The position numbers and the translations under genes are program-made. Source: Macrostomum hystrix (taxonomy: Eukaryota > Platyhelminthes > Macrostomidae). From it: a DNA stretch of 64,000 nucleotides. The stretch is taken from the NCBI GenBank assembly GCA_950097015.1, contig CATNEN010000039.1, positions 10,262,001 to 10,326,000 of the forward strand, given 5' to 3'. The notes below the pieces were generated by a model. That model ran no database searches. It was not told the DNA's origin and saw nothing but the letters and a program-made list of their open reading frames with translations. Positions 10,585-21,400 of the stretch are shown piece after piece; the stretch's first letter is position 1, and each line of letters begins with the position of its first letter.

Positions 10585-12258
10585 TGTCCTAATATAGTTC
10601 TTGCACATTCCCTGTTTGTTCCAAATATAGTTCTTGCACATTCCCTGTTAGTTCCAAATATTGTTCTTGCACATTCCCTGTTTGTTCCAAATATTGTTCT
10701 TGCACATTCCCTGTTAGTTCCAAATATTGTTCTTGCACATTCCCTGTTTGTTCCAAATATTGTTCTTGCACATTCCCTGTTTGTTCCAAATATAGTTCTT
10801 GCACATTCCCTGTTTGTTCCAAATATAGTTCTTGCACATTCCCTGTTTGTTCCAAATATAGTTCTTGCACATTCCCTGTTTGTTCCAAATATAGTTCTTG
10901 CACATTCCCTGTTTGTTCCAAATATAGTTCTTGCACATTCCCTGTTTGTTCCAAATATTGTTCTTGCACATTCCCTGTTAGTTCCAAATATTGTTCTTGC
11001 ACATTCCCTGTTTGTTCCAAATATTGTTCTTGCACATTCCCTGTTAGTTCCAAATATTGTTCTTGCACATTCCCTGTTTGTTCCAAATATTGTTCTTGCA
11101 CATTCCCTGTTTGTTCCAAATATAGTTCTTGCACATTCCCTGTTTGTTCCAAATATAGTTCTTGCACATTCCCTGTTTGTTCCAAATATAGTTCTTGCAC
11201 ATTCCCTGTTTGTTCCAAATATTGTTCTTGCACATTCCCTGTTTGTTCCAAATATAGTTCTTGCACATTCCCTGTTTGTTCCAAATATTGTTCTTGCACA
11301 TTCCCTGTTAGTTCCAAATATTGTTCTTGCACATTCCCTGTTTGTTCCAAATATTGTTCTTGCACATTCCCTGTTAGTTCCAAATATTGTTCTTGCACAT
11401 TCCCTGTTTGTTCCAAATATTGTTCTTGCACATTCCCTGTTTGTTCCAAATATTGTTCTTGCACATTCCCTGTTTGTTCCAAATATAGTTCTTGCACATT
11501 CCCTGTTTGTTCCAAATATAGTTCTTGCACATTCCCTGTTTGTTCCAAATATAGTTCTTGCACATTCCCTGTTTGTTCCAAATATAGTTCTTGCACATTC
11601 CCTGTTTGTTCCGAATATTGTTCTTGCACATTCCCTGTTTGTTCCAAATATTGTTCTTGTACATGCCCTGTCCATTTCAAATGTTGTTCTTGTACATTCC
11701 CTGTCCATTTCAAATATTGTTCTTGTACATTCCCTGTTTGTTCCAAATATTTTTCTTGTACATGCCCTGTCCATTTCAAATATTGTTCTTGTACATGCCC
11801 TGTCCATTTCAAATATTGTTCTTGTACATGCCCTGTCCATTTCAAATATTGTTCTTGTACATGCCCTGTCCATTTCAAATATTGTTCTTGTACATGCCCT
11901 GTCCATTTCAAATATTGTTCTTGTACATGCCCTGTCCATTTAAAATATTGTTCTTGTACATGTCCTGTCTATTTCAAATGTTGTTCTTGTACATTCCCTG
12001 TTTGTTCCAAATATTGTTCTTGTACATGCCATGTCCATTTCAAATGTTGTTCTTGTACATTCCCTGTTTGTTCCAAATATTGTTCTTGTACATGCCATGT
12101 CCATTTCAAATATTGTTCTTGTACATGCCATGTCCATTTCAAATATTGTTCTTGTACATGCCCTGTCCATTTCAAATATTGTTCTTGTACATGAGGGGAG
12201 ATCAGACAGAAGAGATAAGCCAGGGGAGAGATTATTCTTGTACATGTCCTGTTGTGGC
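10585..12258. repeat. 33-bp minisatellite, about 49 units
   Basis: Units contain GTTCTTGCACATTCCCTGTT and TGTTCCAAATAT. The left two-thirds use TTGCACATTCCC with TTTGTTCC; the right third uses TTGTACATGCCC with CCATTTC, a sharp variant boundary near 11650. Near 12194-12235 the array is broken by a GGGGAGATCAGACAG segment belonging to the 9315-9662 family. Because 33 is eleven codons, long frames run in several phases; none looks like a gene. Confidence 0.95.
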
Positions 12259-12411
12259 TTAAAGACAAGGAAATAATAGCTTCACAGCGCAATGAGTCAG
12301 ACAAAAATGTTAGTAAAAAGCAACTCATTTCACTTAGCTAAAACAGAATTAAGAGAAACAAATATTATAAACTACAAAACTCAGATTTCCTAAGGGAACA
12401 TTAAAGGAAAT

Positions 12412-15400
12412 TTACTCGTCGCAGTTCCGGTATTCTTTCATAATGATGCGGAACCGACCGGCATTGACTGGGTCGGCCAGCACGTGAAGGGTGAACTTAG
12501 CCTCGTTCTGCAGGTGGCCCACCATCTGCAAATGGATTTGCGATTCTGTTACAGTAAACAAGGGGATTGCGGCTGGCGGGGTGCACATTGGGGTGGATGG
12601 TTAGCTGGCGGGGTGAGGGAGTGTGTACATTGGGGTGGATGGTTAGCTGGCGGGGTGAGGGAGTGTGTACATTGGGGTGGATGGTTAGCTGGCGGGGTGA
12701 GGGAGTGTGTACATTGGGGCGGACGGTTAGCTGGCGGGGTGAGGGAGTGTGTACATTGGGGCGGACGGTTAGCTGGCGGGGTGAGGGAGAGTGTATATTG
12801 GGGTGGATGGTAAGCTAGCGGGGTGAGGGAGTGTGTACATTGGGGTGGATGGTTAGCTGGCGGGGTGAGGGAATGTGTACATTGGGGTGGATGGTTAGCT
12901 GGCGGGGTGAGGGAGTGTGTACATTGGGGCGGACGGTTAGCTGGCGGGGTGAGGGAATGTGTACATTGGGGCGGACGGTTAGCTGGCGGGGTGAGGGAGT
13001 GTGTACATTGGGGCGGACGGTTAGCTGGCGGGGTGAGGGAGTGTGTACATTGGGGCGGACGGTTAGCTGGCGGGGTGAGGGAGTGTGTACATTGGGGCGG
13101 ACGGTTAGCTAGCGGGGTGAAGGAGTGTGTACATCGGGATGGATTGTTGACTGGCGGGGTGAGGGAGTGTGTACATTGGGGCGGACGGTTAGCTGGCGGG
13201 GTGAGGGAGAGTGTATATTGGGGTGGATGGTAAGCTAGCGGGGTGAGGGAGTGTGTACATTGGGGTGGATTGTTGACTGGCGGGGTGAGGGAGTGTGTAC
13301 ATTGGGGCGGACGGTTAGCTGGCGGGGTGAGGGAGTGTGTACGTTGGGGTGGATGGTAAGCTAGCGGGGTGAGGCAGTGTGTACATTGGGGCGGACGGTT
13401 AGCTGGCGGGGTGAGGGAGTGTGTACATTGGGGCGGACGGTTAGCTGGCGGGGTGAGGGAGTGTGTACATTGGGGCGGACGGTTAGCTGGCGGGGTGAGG
13501 GAGAGTGTATATTGGGGTGGATGGTAAGCTAGCGGGGTGAGGGAGTGTGTACATTGGGGTGGATTGTTGACTGGCGGGGTGAGGGAGTGTGTACATTGGG
13601 GTGGATGGTTAGCTGGCGGGGTGAGGGAATGTGTACATTGAGGTGGATGGTTAGCTGGCGGGGTGAGGGAATGTGTACATTGGGGTGGATGGTTAGCTGG
13701 CGGGGTGAGGGAGTGTGTACATTGGGGCGGACGGTTAGCTGGCGGGGTGAGGGAATGTGTACATTGGGGCGGACGGTTAGCTGGCGGGGTGAGGGAGTGT
13801 GTACATTGGGGCGGACGGTTAGCTGGCGGGGTGAGGGAGTGTGTACATTGGGGCGGACGGTTAGCTGGCGGGGTGAGGGAGTGTGTACATTGGGGCGGAC
13901 GGTTAGCTGGCGGGGTGAGGGAGTGTGTACATTGGGGTGGATTGTTGACTGGCGGGGTGAGGGAGTATGTTTACTAGGCCAGATCGGTGCCCACCTCGTC
14001 GCTGATGCACACAGTGATGTCACCGGGTCCGTAAACCAGAATCTGAGTAATCTTATCGCTGTCGGACTGAAACAGGCTTGTGACCTTGGCAAACAGCTCC
14101 AGGTAGGTGAGCTGATTCAGATACACCGGATGGAACACTGTCAAGTGAAAATAGAGGTTGAAGTTAGTTTTCTAGTACTAAAGCGACCGGCACGAAATTT
14201 GCATATGGAAGAAATCGAACTCGTGACCAATTGTTTTAGCATTTTTCAGGGAGAGGTACAAAAAATGACAATGCTTAAAATTTCATGACTATAAAACACA
14301 AAATTTCTCTAATATTACATTTGAATAAAATTATATAATAGCTTGAAGAGACTAATCATTATAAATTCTTAACGGCTAAAATTACGAAGGAAACCGGTGC
14401 GTGCAAATGATGCGAAAGACCCATCAATCCCATCCTTCAGACCCAACAAACCCATCCTCCAGACTCATCAATCCCATCCTCCAGACCCAATCAAACCCAT
14501 CCTCCAGACCCATCAAGCCCATCCTCCAGACCAATCAAGCCCATCCTCCAGACCCATCAAGCCCCATCCTCCAGACCCTTGAAACCCATCTCACGCGCAC
14601 CGTTCTCAGTCTCCTGGCCAACGTAGAACACGAGGCGGGCCCTGCAGGGCCGTTGCATGAGGGCGTTGCAGAGCCGAATTCCGTCGCTGATGCCGCAGAT
14701 TTCAATGAGATCCGAGCGCGACAATTGCAGCATGTCAGCGCCGTTGAAGTGCTGAAATGCGCGCAGCAGGCCGGAATGAAACCGGCTGCGCTCCAACCAG
14801 TCGGACACCTGCTGCGAACTGCTGGTCTGCGACAGTGGCCCGGGCGACAAGGGCGACGAATTCAAGCCGAGGTCCGAGGTATCGCCGCCTCCGCCTCTGA
14901 CTATGCCAGTGGTCTCCGGTGTCTGGTGACCCCCACAATCGCTGCCTGCACCGCCGGCGCCGACAAGGCTAGACGAAGATTCGTGCGAGTGCCGCGAGAC
15001 TGACGTTGTAGCATTAGCGTTGACAGCGGAAGCAGCGCCAACGCTGCGACTCACAGCGACCGCCTCCTGCTTGCTGGGAAGTGGCAGAAACAATTCCACA
15101 TAATTCATGTCCTTCAGGGCCAGCTCCGTCACTCCGATTCACTCCCTGTCACTCTGATTCACTTCCTGTCACTCTGATTCACTTCCTGTCACTCTGATTC
15201 ACTTCCTGTCACTCCGATTCACTTCCTGTGATTTCGATTCCCTTCCTGTGATTTCGATTCCCTTCCTGTCACTCCGATTTTCCTTTCCTGTCACTCTGAT
15301 TCACTTCCTGTCACTCTGATTCACTTCCTGTCACTCTGATTCATTTCCTGTCACTCTGATTCACTTCCTGTCACTCCGATTCACTCCCTGTCACTCTGAT

Positions 15401-18400
15401 TCACTTCCTGTCACTCTGATTCATTTCCTGTCACTCTGATTCACTTCCTGTCACTCCGATTCACTTCCTGTGATTTCGATTCCCTTCCTGTGATTTCGAT
15501 TCCCTTCCTGTCACTCCGATTTTCCTTTCCTGTCACTCTGATTCACTTCCTGTCACTCTGATTCACTTCCTGTCACTCCGATTCACTCCCTGTCACTCTG
15601 ATTCACTTCCTGTCACTCTGATTCATTTCCTGTCACTCTGATTCACTTCCTGTCACTCCGATTCACTTCCTGTGATTTCGATTCCCTTCCTGTGATTTCG
15701 ATTCCCTTCCTGTCACTCCGATTTTCCTTTCCTGTCACTCTGATTCACTTCCTGTCACTCTGATTCACTTCCTGTCACTCTGATTCATTTCCTGTCACTC
15801 TGATTCACTTCCTGTCACTCCGATTCACTTCCTGTCACTCTGATTTACTTCCTGTCACTCTGATTCACTTCCTGTCACTCTGATTCACTTCCTGTCACTC
15901 TGATTCACTACCTGTCACTCCGATTCACTTCCTGTCACTCCGATTTTCCTTTCCTGTCATTCCGATTCACTTCCTGTCACTCCGATTTTCCTTTCCTGTC
16001 ATTCCGATTCACTTCCTGTCACTCCGATTTTCCTTTCCTGTCACTCCGATTCACTTCCTGTCACTCCGGTTTTCCTTTCCTGTCACTCTGATTCACTACC
16101 TGTCACTCCGATTCACTTACTGTCACTCCGATTCACTTACTGTCACTCCGATTCACTTACTGTCACTCCGATTCACTTCCTGTGACTCCGATTTTCCTTT
16201 CCTGTCACTCTGATTCACTACCTGTCACTCCGATTCACTTACTGTCACTCCGATTCACTTACTGTCACTCCGATTCACTTACTGTCACTCCGATTCACTT
16301 CCTGTCACTCCGATTTTCCTTTCCTGTCACTCTGATTCACTACCTGTCACTCCGATTCACTTCCTGTCACTCCGATTGACTCCCTGTCACTCCGATTCAC
16401 TTCCTATCACTCCGATTCACTCCGATTGACTCCCTGTCACTCCGATTCACTTCATGTCGGAGTGAATAAAAGGAGTGACATGTCCTTTTCTCTTCCTTGT
16501 CCCTCTAATTTTTTTGCTGACTGTTTTCTAATCCGATCTCTAAAGGAAACATGTCAAGACACGGTAAGTTGTTTAAACTGTAATCTAGAAATTGTTTAAG
16601 AAATTAGCCTCATCAACAACGTGCCTCGTGACGCTAGACGCGAAGGCGGAGTCATGTGAGACGAGCCCCAAACGCACACGAAGAGATGCTCACGGATGCG
16701 GAGAAACCGACTTTATTTGCAGCTCAAGTTTCATTTTCAATGCTTAAAGTCATGAGTGCGTGTGACTTCCGCCAAAATATTTTCAGAAGACTGGCGCTTT
16801 CAAATCGGGGGCTAACTAGAATTTTTCTTGCAAATATGTTCCAGAATAAAAACAAACAAGCACTGTTCGCAACGAGAATTGTAAAATTGAATTAGAGAAC
16901 GAGTTGTATCGAAAAACCATCGGAAAGAGCGGATCTAGAATAGCAGCAAGTTTTGTAAAACTTTGTGTGTGTGAAATCGGAGCAGATTGTGCATCTGGAA
17001 TCGCAGCAGGGGCTGCAACTAGAATCGCAGCAGATCGTGAATGTGTAATCGCCGCAAGCGTTTTCACTGGAATCGCAGATTCGAAGCAAGAGTTTTCACT
17101 GGAATCGCAGCAAGCGTTTTCACTGAAATCGCAGCAAGCGTTTTCACTGGAATCGTAGCAAGCGTTTTCACTGGAATCGTAGCAAGCGTTTTCACTGGAA
17201 TCGCAGCAAGCGTTTTCACTGGAATCGTAGCAAGAGTTTTCACTGGAATCTCAGCAAGCGTTTTTATTGAAATCGCAGCAAGCGTTTTTACTGGAATCGT
17301 AGCAAGAGTTTTCCCTATAATCGCAGCAAGCTTTTTCACTGGAATCGCAGCAAGAGTTTTCACTAGAACCGCAGCAAGCGATTCCACTGGAATCTCAGTA
17401 AGCGTTTTCACTGGAATCTCAGCAAGCGTTTTCACTGGAATCTCAGCAAGCGTTTTCACTGGAATCGCAGCTAGAGTTTTCACTGGAATCGCAGCAAGCG
17501 TTTCCACTGGAGTCTCAGCAAGAGTTTTCACTAGAATTGCAGCAAGCTTTTTCACTGGAATCGCAGCAAGAGTTTTCACTAGAATCACAGCAAGCGATTC
17601 CACTGGAATCTCAGCAAGCGTTTTCACTGGAATCTCAGCAAGCGTTTTCACTGGAATCTCAGCAAGCGTTTTCACTGGAATCGCAGCTAGAGTTTTCACT
17701 GGAATCGCAGCAAGCGTTTCCACTGGAATCTCAGCAAGAGTTTTCACTAGAATCGCAGCAAGCGTTTCCACTGGAATCTCAGTAAGCATTTTCACTGCAA
17801 TCTCAGCAAGCGTTTTCACTGGAATCTCAGTAAGCGTTTTCACTGGAATCTCCGCAAGCGTTTTCGCTGGAATCGCAGCAAGCGTTTCCACTGGAATCTC
17901 AGCGAGCGTTTTTACTGGAATCTCAGCAAGCATTTTCACTGGAATCGCAGCAAGCGTTTTCGCTGTAATCGCAGCAAGCGTTTTTACTGGAATCGTAGCA
18001 AGATTTTTCCCTATAATCGCAGCAAGCGTTTCCACTGGAATCTCAGCAAGCGTTTTCACTGGAATCTCCGCAAGCGTTTTCGCTGGAATCGCAGCAAGCG
18101 TTTCCACTGGAATCTCAGCAAGCGTTTTCACTGGACTCTCAGCTAGAGTTTTCACTGGAATCGCAGCAAGCGTTTTCGCTGGAATCGCAGCAAGCGTTTT
18201 TACTGGAATCGTAGCAAGATTTTTCCCTATAATCGCAGCAAGCGTTTCCACTGGAATCTCAGCAAGCGTTTTCACTGGAATCTCAGCAAGCGTTTGCACT
18301 AGAATCGCAGCAAGCGTTTTCACTGGAATCTCCGCAAGCGTTTTCACTGGAATCGCAGCAAGCGTTTTTACTGGAATCGTAGCAAGATTTTTCCCTATAA

Positions 18401-21400
18401 TCGCAGCAAGCGTTTTTACTGGAATCTCAGCAAGCGTTTTCACTGGAATCTCAGCAAGCGTTTTCACTAGAATCGCAGCAAGCATTTTCACTGGAATCGC
18501 AGCAGGTTTGTTGACAACAAAGCGAGCATTCTGTTTCTATTGCAATTGATTTTAGGTAGAAAAAAATAAAAACAACAATTTAGGCTTACACTAAAACAGT
18601 TGGATGTTGCTGACGTCGCGCTGATGGCTGCTGCTGCTGCTGTTGCTGTCGATGATCCCCAATAGAAAATGCCGCCACGCTGTGCTGCGCGGAATCGAGG
18701 CCGCCGTCCCCAGTCGCGCCATCTGCTAAAAGCGACAGAGCCAGAAACGGAGTGTAGGGCAGCGCCGGCTGGTACTTGCTGCGCTCGGCGTCTGACCGCT
18801 TCTCAACCTTCTCCCGGTCCGTTTTGTGCTTCCGATCCGCACCCTTCGGCTTGAACACCTTCACCTAGGGAGGTCAGGATTGTGGCGTACCTGGATGAAA
18901 TCACACCTGTTCCACGCCTATTATGTTCCCAATTTAACCTCTGATGATCCCATTATAACCTCTTATGATCTCATAATAACCTCTAATGATCCCATCACAC
19001 TTCTTATGATCCCATTACACTAGTGTTAATCTCATTACACTTCTGATGATTCCATTGAGGCAGTGAATAATTAGGAAACTTTCTAATTTTGAATTCCCGC
19101 CACTTTTTCTCACGCGCTAGCTATTTGTCGTAACCTCACGCAGCGCTCTTTGTTCGTTGTGTGCGCACTCAAGCGGGACATGCACCCACCCCAGTTTTGG
19201 TATATATATACAGAGAATATAATGCGATCTTTACCTGTTTGACCTGCTTTACGTTCTCAACGTTTTGCTCTACGTTCGATACAACCTATACAAAATATAA
19301 GCTATTCCACTTCCTACCTCTTTCCCTGTTTCGCTATTAAATAAAACGAATTCCTTAGTTATTTTCCTAATAGGAGTAAAACAGATAGATCCCTTTACCT
19401 CTCCAATCCTCTCCCATTGATCTCTCATCGGCCTTCTTCACCCAAATCCACCCTATTATATGACCCCTTTGTAACCCCAAAATACCGCCCTAAAATCCCA
19501 ACTAAAAGTCCACCTGAAGTCTATCTGAAGTCCACCTAAGGTTCCCTAAATACCCCCGGAAGTCCCAAAACTCCGCCTTTATCCCCCTAATGAATCTGTA
19601 CTAATTCCGGACCCCATAGAGGAAAGTGAGAGAGCGAAGGACGTTCACCAGGCAACTTCGATCCATCCTGATATGCCCCACGGACTGTGCGCCCCAGATC
19701 AGTGACCTTAGCCCTCGTGCCAGCAACAGTAGTTGATTCTTCTCCCATTTTTAGTAGCTAGTGTCTTGCCGCTCGGGCATTAGCGCTACCTTTGGTATAA
19801 TCCGAACAGCGTGGAAAATACCTATTCTCACCCTCATAACTTACACTACCATCCCCCCCAAATACTCAGCTCACCAATCCCAAATCCAACAAATAGAGAG
19901 AGAGCTGAGAGGTCTGCTACACTATTATAACCTCTGATGATCCCATTATAACCTCTGATGATCCCATTATAACCTTTGATGATCCCATTATAACCTTTGA
20001 TGATTCCATTATAACCTCGGATGATCCCATTATAACCTCCGATGATCCCATTATAACCTTTGATGATCCCATTATAACCTCAGATGATCCCATCGCACTT
20101 CTTTTGATCCCAAAACAATTCTAATGATCCCATCACACTTCTGACTACAGAACATCCCACCAGAACACATGATACACTTCTTTATTCCTCATAAACCACC
20201 AACCTGAGCGGCAACGCTGCTGAGGTGGTCGGCTGTTTCGCAGTCGAATGTGTCAATCTGCAGCCGAAACGGGACGCCCTTCTCGCCGCCGTGCTTTCTA
20301 GCGGTGAACTCGGTACTGATGCAGTGCAGTTTGACAAACACGCCGCAGTCCGCCTGCCTGGCTGCCGAGGCACCGCCGCTGTTGCTATCGCTGCCACCGT
20401 CAGCCTGGCCAGGCTCAGCGGCGCCCTCCCATTCGACTTCGGCGACATTGATGCGAAACGGCACAGCGTAGACTTGGCGCGCATTGTAGGACAGGGCGGC
20501 GTCAACATCAAGAATGCGTTCACTTGGCCGGCTCTGGCGCCAATAGTCCAGGTGCTCCTTCTCCATGAACTGCATCCGGCGCTCGTGAAAGCTGACTCGA
20601 AATATGCTCTGCGTGCGGGGAGACAGACAACCAGCTGTCCAGGGTGTTTGATTGGACAGACAACCAGCTGTCCAGGGTGTTTGATTGGACAGACAACCAG
20701 CTGTCCAGGGTGTTTGATTGGACAGACAACCAGCTGTCCAGGGTGTTTGATTGGACAGACAACCAGCTGTCCAGGGTGTTTGATTGGACAGACAACCAGC
20801 TGTCCAGGGTGTTTGATTGGACAGACAACCAGCTGTCCAGGGTGTTTGATTGGACAGACAACCAGCTGTCCAGGGTGTTTGATTGGACAGACAACCAGCT
20901 GTCCAGGGTGTTTGATTGGACAGACAACCAGCTGTCCAGGGTGTTTGATTGGACAGACAACCAGCTGTCCAGGGTGTTTGATTGGACAGACAACCAGCTG
21001 TCCAGGGTGTTTGATTGGACAGACAACCAGCTGTCCAGGGTGTTTGATTGGACAGACAACCAGCTGTCCAGGGTGTTTGATTGGACACCCAACTAGAGTG
21101 TTTGATTGGACAGACAACCAGGGTGTTTGAATGGACAGACAACCAGGGTGTTTGATTGGACAGACAACTAAAGCGTTTGATTGGACAGACAACTAAAGCG
21201 TTTGATTGGACAGACAACTAAAGTGTTTGATTGGACAGACAACTAAAGTGTTTGATTGGACAGACAACTAAAGCGTTTGATTGGACAGACAACTAAAGTG
21301 TTTGATTGGACAGACAACTAAAGTGTTTGATTGGATAGACAACTAAAGCGTTTGATTGGACAGACAACTAAAGCGTTTGATTGGACAGACAACTAAAGCG

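Noticed and set aside
10575-11939. 454-codon frame of GTNRECARTIF repeats
   Set aside because: A second 440-codon frame overlaps it in another phase, as expected for a 33-bp unit; not a protein gene.
17041-18549. 500-codon frames on both strands
   Set aside because: They come from a 24-bp unit within CP2 intron 4; both strands are open at once and the CP2 exons on each side splice across it.
20225-21130. Plus-strand 301-codon frame
   Set aside because: It is antisense to CP2 exon 3 and continues into the array; no similarity of its own.
20182-21192. Long frames through the 33-bp array next to the CP2 exon
   Set aside because: They read through the exon 3 acceptor into intron repeat. Homology to CP2 starts exactly at the AG at 20609.
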